A stretch of 64,000 nt of DNA from Ga0077555 sp050187415. Its GTDB lineage: Bacteria > Pseudomonadota > Alphaproteobacteria > Rhizobiales > Hyphomicrobiaceae. Below the pieces are notes generated by a model. That model ran no database searches and was not told the origin of the DNA. It was given only the letters and a program-made list of their open reading frames with translations. Of this stretch, positions 16,052 through 24,390 are shown piece by piece. The number at the start of each line of letters is the position of its first letter. Positions within the stretch are counted from its first letter, which is position 1. The DNA lies in contig JBFWXN010000023.1 in NCBI GenBank assembly GCA_050187415.1, positions 7,799 through 71,798 of the forward strand, in the 5' to 3' direction. The position numbers and the translations under genes were made by a program.

Positions 16052-17317
16052 TCAGGCAGCATACCTGCGCAGGATCAAGGACGCATTTGTCCCGCCAAAC
16101 CCGAACGAATTCGAGAGAACCGTGTCGATCTGCTTTTCGCGAGGTCGATGCGGCACGAGATCGATCGCCGATTCGACAGATGGGTTGTCGAGATTGAGCG
16201 TCGGCGGCGCGACATTGTCGCGAATGGCGAGCACCGAGAATATGGCCTCGACCGCACCCGCCGCGCCGAGCAGATGGCCGATCGCCGACTTCGTCGATGA
16301 CATTGCCAACGTGCCGGCGGCGTTGGCGAATAGCCGCTCCACGGCCTTCAGTTCGATCTCGTCGCCCATCGGCGTCGACGTGCCGTGGGCGTTGACATAG
16401 TCGATTTCACTCACGTCGATGCCGGCGCGCTTCAGCGCCGCGCGCATGCACCGGTAGGCCCCGTCGCCATTTTCGGCGGGCGCGGTGATGTGATAGGCGT
16501 CGCCCGAGAGGCCGTAGCCGATCACCTCGGCGTAGATACGGGCGCCGCGCGCCATGGCATGCTCGAGAGTTTCGAGCACGACGATGCCCGCCCCCTCTCC
16601 CATGACAAACCCATCGCGATCTTTGTCGTATGGGCGCGAGCCCTTGGTCGGCGTTTCGTTGAAGTGCGTCGACAGGGCCTTGCACGCGGCAAACCCAGCC
16701 ATCGCAATGCGGCAGATCGGGCTCTCGGCGCCGCCGGCGACCATGACGTCGGCATCGCCCAGCGCAACCAGCCGGGCCGCATCCCCGATGGCATGGGCAC
16801 CGGTCGAGCACGCCGTGACGACAGCGTGGTTCGGGCCCTTGAGACCATGCTTGATCGAGACGTGTCCCGACGCGAGATTGATCAGCCGGCCAGGGATGAA
16901 GAACGGCGACACCCGGCGCGGACCCTTTTCCTTGAGCAGGATCGAGGTCTCGGCAATGCCATTGAGTCCACCGATCCCCGAACCGATCAGGACTCCGGTC
17001 CGTTCCTGGTCCTCGACGGTCTTCGGAGCCCAACCGGCATCAGCCAGCGCCTGATCAGCAGCCGCGACGGCGTAAAGAATGAAGTCGTCGACTTTGCGCT
17101 GCTCTTTCGGCTCCATCCACTCGTCGGCGTTGAAGCTGCCACCGGAACCGTCGCCCCGTGGTACGAAGCAGGCGATCTGACACGGAATGTCGCCTACCTC
17201 GAACTCGCTGATGCGGCGAGCACCGCTCTTGCCGGCAAGGAGGGCCGACCAGGTTGCATCGACGCCCGACGCGAGTGGTGTCACGAGCCCGAGACCGGTA
17301 ATGACGACACGACGCAT
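16052..17317 (-). CDS. fabF: 3-oxoacyl-ACP synthase II (beta-ketoacyl-ACP synthase)
   Basis: The 421-residue condensing enzyme elongates acyl-ACP with malonyl-ACP. The catalytic triad can be placed: Cys170 in TACSTG, His in NAHGTSTPMGD (about 310) and His in IGHLLGAAGA (about 347). The N-terminal RRVVITGLGLVTPLASG is typical. It lies downstream of acpP (186-base gap) and upstream of mltG, all on the minus strand, as in other alphaproteobacteria. No second condensing enzyme (fabB or fabH) is in the window. Confidence 0.96.
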   Translation of the reverse strand: MRRVVITGLGLVTPLASGVDATWSALLAGKSGARRISEFEVGDIPCQIACFVPRGDGSGGSFNADEWMEPKEQRKVDDFILYAVAAADQALADAGWAPKTVEDQERTGVLIGSGIGGLNGIAETSILLKEKGPRRVSPFFIPGRLINLASGHVSIKHGLKGPNHAVVTACSTGAHAIGDAARLVALGDADVMVAGGAESPICRIAMAGFAACKALSTHFNETPTKGSRPYDKDRDGFVMGEGAGIVVLETLEHAMARGARIYAEVIGYGLSGDAYHITAPAENGDGAYRCMRAALKRAGIDVSEIDYVNAHGTSTPMGDEIELKAVERLFANAAGTLAMSSTKSAIGHLLGAAGAVEAIFSVLAIRDNVAPPTLNLDNPSVESAIDLVPHRPREKQIDTVLSNSFGFGGTNASLILRRYAA

Positions 17318-17503
17318 GGTCTGCCCCCTGCACGTAGCTGCGTGGTACGGCGTCTAGGCGCCGTTTCCTGTCGCGCCTACGGAGCACGCCGACGCAGACC
17401 GGACTTCCGGAATCTCAACGCTCGCCCTCGCTCGAAGCGCGAACGCCAACGTCACGAAGCGATGATACGAAAGCGTAGAAGCGCAGCAGCTTCAGGTCCA
17501 GCC

Positions 17504-17746
17504 TTAAGCAGCCTTCGCCTGCTTCTCCAGGAATTTTACGGCGTCGCCCACGGTCTGGATCTGCTCGGCAGCATCATCCGGAATCTCGCAGCCGAACTCT
17601 TCCTCGAACGCCATCACCAGCTCGACCGTATCGAGGCTGTCGGCACCCAGGTCCTCGATGAAGCTCGCGCTCTCGGTGACCTTGTCGGCCTCGACACCCA
17701 GATGCTCGACGACAATCTTCTTCACCCGGTCAGCGACGTCGCTCAT
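17504..17746 (-). CDS. acpP: Acyl carrier protein
   Basis: This acidic 80-residue carrier holds growing acyl chains on a phosphopantetheine arm. The attachment serine is Ser37 in the motif GADSLDTVELVM. The AGGGGA ribosome-binding site in front of the ATG is strong, as expected for an abundant protein. It is flanked by fabG upstream (316-base gap) and fabF downstream, so it likely has its own promoter in the gap. The C-terminus KFLEKQAKAA is typical for alphaproteobacterial AcpP. Confidence 0.97.
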   Translation of the reverse strand: MSDVADRVKKIVVEHLGVEADKVTESASFIEDLGADSLDTVELVMAFEEEFGCEIPDDAAEQIQTVGDAVKFLEKQAKAA

Positions 17747-18062
17747 TAGCGTATTCCCCTAGAGGTTCTTTCTCTGCCGGCCGGCACGACCAGCCAAAGC
17801 TAGACTACGGTGGATCATTCAGCAGCGGACCTGAGCGCCCGCTACCTCGGCTTGACTTCTGCACCCCGCAGCCGCTCGGGCAAGGTCATCCTCGATGCGA
17901 GCGCGTGACGGTCTCAATCCTTGGCCCCGTGACCCAGCATGTGATCACGTAAAGTTACAGATCAAATCCTCAAACCGGTAACCGCGGGTCGGTAACACAC
18001 TTCCCTGGCGTTGAAAAGGCGGGGAAGCTCGCCATCTACAGGGGGCTGTGCGGCAGCCCGTC
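17747..18062. other. Intergenic region fabG-acpP
   Basis: These 316 bases contain no supported gene. They should include the acpP promoter. A hairpin with arms CTTCCCTG and CGGGGAAG (8 pairs including one G-T) and a 12-base loop lies at 18000-18027, 35 bases after the fabG stop. It lacks a T-run on the minus strand, so it is only a possible attenuator or terminator. Confidence 0.45.
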
Positions 18063-18809
18063 TCAGACCATGACCATGCCGCCATTGATGTGGAGCGTTT
18101 GTCCGGTCATATACCTTGCCTCGGCAGAAGCCAGAAAAACAGCCGCAGCCGCAACGTCCTCCGGTTCGCCGAAACTGTGCGCCGGAATGGCATTCATGAT
18201 GGTTGCCGTCTGCTGCTCGTTGAGCACGTCGGTCATCGCCGTCTTGATAAAACCCGGCGCAATGCAGTTGGCCGTGATGCCCCGGGGCGCGACCTCGCGC
18301 GCCAGAGACTTGGTCATGCCGATCATTCCGGCCTTCGAGGCGGCGTAGTTTCCTTGCCCCGGATTGCCTAGGACGCCCGATACCGACGAGATGTTGACGA
18401 TGCGGCCGAAGCCGGTCTTCGAGCGCAGCATGTGCCGCGTGGCAGCCCGCATCAGCATGAACGTCGAGGTCAGGTTGACCGCGATGACGTCGTCCCACTG
18501 GTCGTCCTTCATGACCATGAACAGGTTGTCTTTGGTCAACCCGGCATTATTGACCAGAATGTCGAGACGCCCGCCCAGCGCCTTGACCGCCTCGTCGATC
18601 AGCTTGGCCACCTGATCCTTGGAGGCCAGATCGCACGGGCAGACGACCGCACGATCGCCGAGCTCGGTCTTCAGGATCTCCAGCTTCTCAACCTGCCGGC
18701 CGGACAGCGCAACGGTGGCGCCCTGGCCGTGGAAAGCGCGAGCGATGGCGCCGCCGATCCCGCCCGTTGCGCCTGTCACCAGCGCCGTTTTTCCTTCGAG
18801 TGAGAACAT
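18063..18809 (-). CDS. fabG: 3-oxoacyl-ACP reductase FabG
   Basis: This 248-residue NADPH-dependent short-chain dehydrogenase reduces 3-oxoacyl-ACP in the fatty-acid elongation cycle. The cofactor motif TGATGGIG (residues 12-19), NNAG (87-90) and the catalytic Ser142-Tyr155-Lys159 (YAASK) are all present. The C-terminus GQTLHINGGMVMV is characteristic of true FabG rather than a generic SDR. It sits between fabD and acpP on the same strand. The spacing to fabD (142 bases) leaves room for a separate promoter. Confidence 0.96.
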   Translation of the reverse strand: MFSLEGKTALVTGATGGIGGAIARAFHGQGATVALSGRQVEKLEILKTELGDRAVVCPCDLASKDQVAKLIDEAVKALGGRLDILVNNAGLTKDNLFMVMKDDQWDDVIAVNLTSTFMLMRAATRHMLRSKTGFGRIVNISSVSGVLGNPGQGNYAASKAGMIGMTKSLAREVAPRGITANCIAPGFIKTAMTDVLNEQQTATIMNAIPAHSFGEPEDVAAAAVFLASAEARYMTGQTLHINGGMVMV

Positions 18810-18951
18810 GCGAGGCCTTTCGGTTCACGGCGGAAGGATCGGCTCACCGCGAGCCGATCCATTGTCAGAGGGATTGCCCGGCCGTCAAGTCCATGATCGG
18901 CCAACGGCGGCCGACCGGCATCCGGCGTCGGCGTGCCGGCGAGCGCGACGT

Positions 18952-19899
18952 TCAGGCCAACGTGGCCAGATCGAAGCTCTGCACGTCACCGGCGTTGCCG
19001 ACGGCTTGCGCCTTGAGGGCCTTGTCGATGCGGCCTGCGAGCCCCGTCAAAACCCGCCCCGAACCGGCTTCGATCAGAGTTGTAACGCCGGCGCCGGCGA
19101 TTGCGAGCACGCATTCGCGCCAGCGAACGGTGCCGGTGACCTGCTCGACGAGCCGTCTCTTGATATCGGCAGGCTCGCAGATCGGCGCCGCCAGGACGTT
19201 CGCAACCACAGGTACGATCGGCGCTTTCACCTCGATTCCCGCGAGGGCTTCGGCCATGGCATCTGCGGCCGGTTGAAGGAGCCGGCAATGGAAGGGCGCC
19301 GAGACCGGCAGGGGAATGGCCCGCCGCAGGCCGTGCTTCTTGCCCACCTCGGCCACCCGGTCGATGGCGCTCTTGTGGCCGGAAAGAACAACCTGCGTCG
19401 GCTCGTTGTCGTTGGCGATGTCGCAGACGTCACCTTGAGCAGCATCAGCGGCGATCTTGCGGGCAACGTCCAGGCCGACACCGAGAAGGGCCGCCATGGC
19501 GCCTTGGCCGACAGGCACAGCCCGTTGCATGGACTGCCCGCGCAACTTCAGGAGGCGCGCCGCATCGCCGATCGTGAACGCGCCTGCGGCCGCGAGGGCC
19601 GAGTATTCGCCCAGCGAATGCCCCAATACGAACTTCGCGTGCTTGGCCAGGTCCAGACCACGCTCCGCCTCGAGCACGCGCATGACGGCCATGGAATGCG
19701 CCATCAGCGCCGGTTGCGCATTTTCGGTCAGGGTCAGGGTTTCCTGCGGCCCCTCCCACATGATCTGCGACAAGTTCTGGCCCAGCGCGGCGTCGACCTC
19801 GTCGAACACCGCCTTTGCCGCCGGGAACGCCTGGGCCAGATCTTTCCCCATGCCCACGGCCTGACTTCCCTGGCCGGGAAACATAAACGCAAGAGCCAT
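18952..19899 (-). CDS. fabD: Malonyl-CoA:ACP transacylase
   Basis: FabD loads malonate from CoA onto ACP. The protein is 315 residues from ATG 19899 (MALAFMFPGQGSQ), which has a GGAG eight bases upstream. The frame continues 58 residues further upstream to 20073, but that part is Arg/Pro-rich and unlike the family. The nucleophile Ser95 is in GHSLGEYSALAAAG and the catalytic His is in SAPFHCRLL near 204. The active-site Gln is in FPGQGSQ. It is the first gene of the fab block and is divergent from rpsF. Confidence 0.96.
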   Translation of the reverse strand: MALAFMFPGQGSQAVGMGKDLAQAFPAAKAVFDEVDAALGQNLSQIMWEGPQETLTLTENAQPALMAHSMAVMRVLEAERGLDLAKHAKFVLGHSLGEYSALAAAGAFTIGDAARLLKLRGQSMQRAVPVGQGAMAALLGVGLDVARKIAADAAQGDVCDIANDNEPTQVVLSGHKSAIDRVAEVGKKHGLRRAIPLPVSAPFHCRLLQPAADAMAEALAGIEVKAPIVPVVANVLAAPICEPADIKRRLVEQVTGTVRWRECVLAIAGAGVTTLIEAGSGRVLTGLAGRIDKALKAQAVGNAGDVQSFDLATLA

Positions 19900-20208
19900 A
19901 CCCACCGCTCCATGTCCTCGTGTCGATGGAGTGGCGTGAAGCACGCCCGGCTTTGCCGTGTCAAGCGGCGGTGGACCGGACTTCGCCCTTGCCAGCGCCG
20001 CGCGCCTCCGGCATAAGCCCCCTGTCACCCGTTCCGGCTGGAGGCTGAACGGGAGCCCGGCTGTCTGCATCATATGCGGCCGTCGGTGGGCTGTTGGCCC
20101 TTGCTCCCCGTGTCTCCGCTCTTTGGGTCGTCTTTGGGCCTTCCTCGTTGCAGGCGGCCCGACAGAGGCTTGGCGCCGGGGCGGACAAACCGAGAGGAAG
20201 GCTAGGAC
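19900..20208. other. Divergent intergenic region fabD / rpsF
   Basis: This 309-base region holds promoters for fabD and for the rpsF ribosomal operon, though no consensus pair was recognised. An inverted repeat GGGCC / GGCCC with a 15-base loop lies at 20136-20160, about 50 bases before the rpsF start. It might be part of a leader for autoregulation by bS6-bS18, which is known in other bacteria. That link is speculative here. Confidence 0.4.
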
Positions 20209-20748
20209 ATGCCCTTATACGAGCATGTGTTCCTTGCGCGCCAGGATGTGTCGCAGACACAGGTCGAGGCGTTGACCAAGGAATACACGGACTTGATCGA
20301 GGAGCTCCAGGGTTCCGTTTCGAAGAACGAATACTGGGGCCTGCGGACGCTCGCGTTCAAAATCAAGAAGAACCGCAAAGCACACTATACACTGCTCAAC
20401 ATCGATGCCCCCTCGGCTGCGGTCGCCGAGATGGAGCGCCGCATGGGAATTTCGACCGATATCCTGCGGTTTCTGACCATCCGCGTCGATGAGCACGAGA
20501 CCGAGCCATCGATCCAGATGCGCAAGTCGGATCGCGAGGAGCGCGGTGGCTTCGGCCGCGATCGGGGCGGATTCCGCGGTGACCGCGGCCCGCGTCCGGA
20601 TCGTCCGCGCGGTGATCGCCCGCCGCGGGAAGGCGGCTTCCGCAGTGGCCCCCGCGAAGGTGGCCGTGAAGGTGGGATGGGCGGCGATCGTGGCCCCCGC
20701 GACGGCGGCATGGGTGGCGATCGCGGTCCCCGGACGGAGAGAACATAA
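20209..20748 (+). CDS. rpsF: 30S ribosomal protein bS6 with long Gly/Arg/Asp-rich tail
   Basis: The first about 100 residues are a normal bS6 (MPLYEHVFLARQDVSQTQVEALTKEY, then YWGLRTLAFKIKKNRKAHYTLLNIDA, ISTDILRFLTIRVDEHE). It binds bS18 on the platform of the small subunit. From about residue 112 the protein changes to a low-complexity tail of about 68 residues made of GG, DR, RG and PR units, giving 179 residues in all against 131 in E. coli. The tail contains a 33-bp DNA repeat. The ribosome-binding site is AGGAAGG. Its stop abuts the rpsR start. Confidence 0.96.
   Translation: MPLYEHVFLARQDVSQTQVEALTKEYTDLIEELQGSVSKNEYWGLRTLAFKIKKNRKAHYTLLNIDAPSAAVAEMERRMGISTDILRFLTIRVDEHETEPSIQMRKSDREERGGFGRDRGGFRGDRGPRPDRPRGDRPPREGGFRSGPREGGREGGMGGDRGPRDGGMGGDRGPRTERT
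20677..20734 (+). repeat. 33-bp tandem repeat inside rpsF tail
   Basis: A 33-base unit starting ATGGGCGGCGATCG at 20677 is repeated from 20710 (ATGGGTGGCGATCG) for about 25 bases. The copies differ mainly at third codon positions, so the peptide MGGDRGPR is repeated exactly while the DNA has drifted. Confidence 0.75.
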
Positions 20749-21006
20749 ATGGCTGAGACAGCAAGCGGCGGCGGATCGCCAGCGCGTCGCCCGTTCCATC
20801 GGCGCCGCAAGACCTGCCCGTTCTCGGGCGCCAACGCGCCGAAGATCGACTATAAGGATATGCGCCTCCTCGGCCGGTACGTGTCCGAGCGCGGCAAGAT
20901 CGTGCCGAGCCGCATCACCGCCGTGTCGGCGAAGAAGCAGCGCGAATTGGCCCGCGCCATCAAGCGGGCCCGGTTCCTTGGGCTGCTGCCGTACGTCATC
21001 AAGTAG
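20749..21006 (+). CDS. rpsR: 30S ribosomal protein bS18
   Basis: The 85-residue ribosomal protein binds next to bS6 on the 30S platform. RRRKTCPFSGANAPKIDYKDMRLLGRYVSERGKIVPSRIT and ARAIKRARFLGLLPYV match the family throughout. The ATG directly follows the rpsF stop codon, so translation is coupled. The basic N-terminus and single Cys are usual for proteobacterial bS18. Confidence 0.97.
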   Translation: MAETASGGGSPARRPFHRRRKTCPFSGANAPKIDYKDMRLLGRYVSERGKIVPSRITAVSAKKQRELARAIKRARFLGLLPYVIK

Positions 21007-21100
21007 GTCGCACCCTCGTAAGAGAGATCGATCTTTTCACAACAGGGTTGGGGCGGGCATTTGGTCCGCTCCTAACCGCCGCGAGCGGGACAGCTTCGAA

Positions 21101-22108
21101 ATGCCTCAATTCATTCCCATCGGATTGGCCGCCGGTTTCGCGACCGCGCTGCTGTTTGCCTCGGCAAGCGCCGGCGGAATGACGGGACGTTTCATTCTTT
21201 TCTTTCTCGCCCCCCTTCCCTCTTATCTCGCCGGGATCGGCTGGGGCGCCGCCGCCGCCGGCCTCGCCGCCTTGATGAGCGCGGTCGCGACCAGCCTGCT
21301 GCTCGGGATCAAGACCGGCCTCGTCTTTTTCATTTCGCAAGGCATCCCGCTCGTCATACTTTGCCGGCTGCTGCTGATGAACCGGACCCTGACCGCGCAG
21401 GCGGTCGACGGCGCTCCGGGGGTGCCTATTCTCGAATGGTATCCCATCGGCCGCGTGCTGGCGGCAGCCTCTCTCATGGCCGGTGCGCTTTCGGTCGTTT
21501 CAATCGTGCTGCTGGGCGCCGACGTCGAGGAACTGCGCGGCATGATGCGCAAGTTGGTCGACGACGTGCTGTCCCGTGAATTGCCAGGGCTGGGGCCCGG
21601 CGAGATGACGCCGGCCAACAAGGAGTCCCTCGCCTCCGTCCTCCTCTATGCATTGCCGGCCGGCTCGGCCGTGCTCTGGCTCTGCGGCTTCTCGCTGAAT
21701 ATGTGGCTGGCTGGGAAGATCACACTCGTCTCCGGCCGACTAGCGCGACCATGGCCCGACCTGACGTTGATACGCTTTCCCTCCGGCTTTGGGCTGGCGC
21801 TGGCCGTCGCGTTGGGATTGAGCATGTTGCCCGGCCTCGTCGGACTTCTCGCGAGTGGCGCCGCGGGCGGCCTTTTCTTTGCCTACGCGCTGATGGGTCT
21901 AGCCATCGTTCATTACGCCACGCGGGGAATGGCAGCGCGTCCCTTGATCCTTGCGGGCCTCTATGGGGTGCTCTTGGTCTTCAACACCACCGCCCTCATC
22001 GTCGTCGCCCTGATCGCCATTCTCGAACCGCTGCTCTGGAACAGGCGCCCGCCGGCATCCGACTACGGGCCGGCTCCCGGAGGCACGCCACCGCCGGCCC
22101 CCGACTGA
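21101..22108 (+). CDS. DUF2232 family integral membrane protein
   Basis: The 335-residue protein has about eight hydrophobic segments and ends in a Pro-rich cytoplasmic tail. Its place between rpsR and rplI is the standard location of the DUF2232 (YybS-like) membrane protein in alphaproteobacteria; family assignment rests on that and on the hydrophobic pattern. The function is not established. The start is ATG 21101 (MPQFIPIGLAAGFATALL). The same frame stays open far upstream across rpsF/rpsR, but that part is only the shadow of those genes. The segment between helices 4 and 5 (about residues 140-180) is a charged loop. Confidence 0.85.
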   Translation: MPQFIPIGLAAGFATALLFASASAGGMTGRFILFFLAPLPSYLAGIGWGAAAAGLAALMSAVATSLLLGIKTGLVFFISQGIPLVILCRLLLMNRTLTAQAVDGAPGVPILEWYPIGRVLAAASLMAGALSVVSIVLLGADVEELRGMMRKLVDDVLSRELPGLGPGEMTPANKESLASVLLYALPAGSAVLWLCGFSLNMWLAGKITLVSGRLARPWPDLTLIRFPSGFGLALAVALGLSMLPGLVGLLASGAAGGLFFAYALMGLAIVHYATRGMAARPLILAGLYGVLLVFNTTALIVVALIAILEPLLWNRRPPASDYGPAPGGTPPPAPD

Positions 22109-22174
22109 GCCCACGGTGCTCCGGTAAACTGAAAAACCCCATCACCAGTTTGCATCCTTGAAAGGAACCATCCC

Positions 22175-22762
22175 ATGCACGTCATTCTCCTCGAACGCAT
22201 TGGCCGGCTCGGTCAGATGGGCGACGTCGTTCGCGTCCGCGATGGCTACGCCCGCAATTACCTCCTGCCGCAGGGCAAGGCACTCCGCGCGACCGACGAG
22301 AACCGTAAACAGTTCGAGACCCAGCGGGTGCATCTCGAGGCGCGCAACCTGGAACAGAAGAAGGAAGCCGAGGCGATTGCCGAGCGGCTGAACGGCAAGT
22401 CGTTCGTTGCCATCCGCCAAGCGGGCGACACGGGACAGCTCTACGGCTCGGTCTCGACCCGCGACATCGCCGAAGTCATCACGGAAGGCGGCTTTTCGCT
22501 CGATCGGCGCCAGGTTCTGCTCGACCATCCGATCAAGGCGCTGGGCGTGCACCAGATCAAGCTCCAGCTCCATCCGGAAGTCACCGTCGATGCCATGCTG
22601 AACGTGGCGCGCTCCGAGGACGAAGCCCAGCGGCAGGCCCGCGGCGAGGATGTGACCGTCGTCCGCGACGAGGAACTCGACATCGAGACCTACAGCGAGG
22701 ACGACGACATGGGCGGGGCCGCAGGCCTCGGCGACCAGCCTGCGGACCCCGACAGCCCATAA
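22175..22762 (+). CDS. rplI: 50S ribosomal protein bL9
   Basis: The 195-residue protein binds 23S rRNA domain V at the base of the L1 stalk. MHVILLERIGRLGQMGDVVRVRDGYARNYLLPQGKAL is the bL9 signature. A central helix (residues about 45-75) connects to the C-terminal domain with GQLYGSVSTRDIAE and LDHPIKALGVHQIKLQLHPEV. After the domain comes an acidic tail of about 45 residues, common in alphaproteobacteria and absent from E. coli bL9. The ribosome-binding site is AAGGAA. A strong hairpin 22 bases after the stop probably ends the transcript. Confidence 0.97.
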   Translation: MHVILLERIGRLGQMGDVVRVRDGYARNYLLPQGKALRATDENRKQFETQRVHLEARNLEQKKEAEAIAERLNGKSFVAIRQAGDTGQLYGSVSTRDIAEVITEGGFSLDRRQVLLDHPIKALGVHQIKLQLHPEVTVDAMLNVARSEDEAQRQARGEDVTVVRDEELDIETYSEDDDMGGAAGLGDQPADPDSP

Positions 22763-22784
22763 GCACCGCTTCGGCTTCGCTTGG

Positions 22785-22819
22785 TTCAGAGCGCCACGAC
22801 GTCGACGTGGCGCTCTGAA
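22785..22819 (+). terminator. Strong hairpin after rplI
   Basis: A perfect 14-bp stem (arms TTCAGAGCGCCACG and CGTGGCGCTCTGAA) has a 7-base loop, 22 bases after the rplI stop. There is no T-run after it, so it may be a terminator working with Rho, or an RNA 3'-end stabiliser. Confidence 0.65.
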
Positions 22820-22905
22820 TGCTCGGCGCTCGCTGTACACCCACGAGTTGCATATCGGTCTGGGCGCCGCTCTCTCGCTCCCCGCCGATCTGTGTCACTG
22901 AACAC

Positions 22906-22935
22906 TTGAACTTTATGGAGTGGTGCGCGTTAATA
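22906..22935 (+). promoter_or_regulatory. Candidate sigma-70 promoter of cfa
   Basis: TTGAAC (22906-22911) and TTAATA (22930-22935) are separated by 18 bases and lie about 70 bases before the cfa start, downstream of the rplI hairpin. Judged by eye against the TTGACA/TATAAT consensus. Confidence 0.4.
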
Positions 22936-23005
22936 GCGCTGTGAAAAGCCGCGTGCTGCGCGGGGACTGGCACGCGCGCTGGGTCAGACCGGCAGAGAGC
23001 GCGAC

Positions 23006-24268
23006 ATGTTCAAGCCCCTTCATATCCTTCTGGATCAAATTATTTCCAACGGCACTCTTGTCGTAGAGGCCGCAGACGGCACCCGTCATCGGTATGGTAA
23101 CGGCAAGCCGCCTCGCGTTTCCATGAAGCTCATGGATCGCGTACTCGAGCGGCAACTCGCGCTCAATCCGAATCTCGTCGTCGGCGAGGCCTACATGGAC
23201 GGCCGGCTCGTAATGTTGGAGGGCCGGATCTACGATCTCCTCGAACTCGTCCTCGAAAATGCGATGAATCGGCCGCTCCCCCGTTGGGCCACCGTAGCCG
23301 ATAACATGCGCTACCTCACGCGACGCGTGGCCCAGTTCAATCCTATCTCGCGCTCGCGGCGCAACGTCGAGCACCACTATGATATCGACGGCCACATTTA
23401 CGACCTGTTCCTCGATCCGGAGCGCCAGTACTCATGCGCTTACTACCCGAACGCCGAGACCGACCTCGACGAAGCGCAGCGGGCAAAAATTCGCCACATC
23501 GCAGCCAAGCTCGATCTCGATGAGGATCATCGCCTGCTCGACATCGGGTCCGGTTGGGGCGGTCTGGCTCTCAACCTGGCGTCACTTACGGGCTGCGAAG
23601 CGCGCGGCATTACGCTTTCCAGCGAGCAACTCGATTACGCGCAGCGATGGGCGGCAAAGCGCGGCCTCGAGCAGCGCGTCGAGTTCAGCCTGACCGACTA
23701 TCGGGAGCTCGAAGGTCGTTTCGACCGCATCGTCTCGGTCGGCATGTTCGAGCACGTGGGCGTCAATCACTACAGTCGCTTCTTCAACCGGCTCCGCGAG
23801 CTGTTGACCGACGACGGCGTTGCGCTGATCCACTATATCGGCAGGTCGGATCAGCCGGCAGCGACCAACGCCTTCATTGCACGACACATCTTCCCCGGCG
23901 GATATATTCCAGCGCTCTCCGAGGTGCTGCCGGCCATTGAACGCAGCGGTCTGATCATCACCGACCTCGAAGTCTTGAGGCTGCACTACGCCATGACGCT
24001 CAGGCATTGGCGCGAGCGGTTCCTCGCGCGCTGGGACGAGGCAACCAAGCTTCAGGGCGAGCGCTTCTGCCGGATGTGGGAATTCTATCTGGCGGGCTCC
24101 GAGGCCGGATTCCGGTACCAGAACCTGGTCGTGTTCCAGATACAGCTCACGCGAAAGGTCGAAACGCTGCCGCTCGTGCGCACCTATATGCCAGCCCAGG
24201 AGGCCTTGTTCCTGGAGCAGGAGAGGTCATTGCACCTGGCGCAGAGTGCACGCATCGCCGGAGAGTAG
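23006..24268 (+). CDS. cfa: Cyclopropane-fatty-acyl-phospholipid synthase family methyltransferase
   Basis: The 420-residue enzyme adds a methylene group from SAM across a cis double bond of membrane lipid acyl chains. The SAM site LLDIGSGWGGLALNLA lies at about residue 177, followed by ARGITLSSEQLDYA and the family motif VSVGMFEHVGVNHY. The substrate pocket region with HIFPGGYIPAL and the C-terminal WRERF...FCRMWEFYLAGSEAGFR is intact. It has a separate promoter candidate and a hairpin after its stop, so it is probably a single-gene unit. Alphaproteobacteria often have several paralogues, so the exact lipid substrate is not certain. Confidence 0.92.
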   Translation: MFKPLHILLDQIISNGTLVVEAADGTRHRYGNGKPPRVSMKLMDRVLERQLALNPNLVVGEAYMDGRLVMLEGRIYDLLELVLENAMNRPLPRWATVADNMRYLTRRVAQFNPISRSRRNVEHHYDIDGHIYDLFLDPERQYSCAYYPNAETDLDEAQRAKIRHIAAKLDLDEDHRLLDIGSGWGGLALNLASLTGCEARGITLSSEQLDYAQRWAAKRGLEQRVEFSLTDYRELEGRFDRIVSVGMFEHVGVNHYSRFFNRLRELLTDDGVALIHYIGRSDQPAATNAFIARHIFPGGYIPALSEVLPAIERSGLIITDLEVLRLHYAMTLRHWRERFLARWDEATKLQGERFCRMWEFYLAGSEAGFRYQNLVVFQIQLTRKVETLPLVRTYMPAQEALFLEQERSLHLAQSARIAGE

Positions 24269-24292
24269 AACCGCGTGGCGCGCATGCACGCG

Positions 24293-24314
24293 CAAGGGCT
24301 TTCGGCGGCCCTTG
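24293..24314 (+). terminator. Candidate terminator after cfa
   Basis: The inverted repeat CAAGGGC / GCCCTTG has an 8-base loop and is followed by TTGATTG. It starts 25 bases after the cfa stop. The weak T-run lowers confidence. Confidence 0.45.
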
Positions 24315-24390
24315 TTGATTGCGGGGAGTGAACGGCGGGACAGCGCGCCGCTTGCACTTGTCACGGTCCGAATCGGCTAACGCTTCGGAC

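Noticed and set aside
15850..16062. 70-codon minus-strand frame between fabF and mltG
   Set aside because: It overlaps the 3' end of fabF and the 5' end of mltG, lacks a good ribosome-binding site and reads as Arg/Val-rich low-information sequence. It was considered because the gap is 161 bases.
20489..21100. N-terminal extension of the DUF2232 frame across rpsF and rpsR
   Set aside because: The extension is Arg/Ala-rich shadow of the ribosomal genes. The hydrophobic protein starts at ATG 21101.
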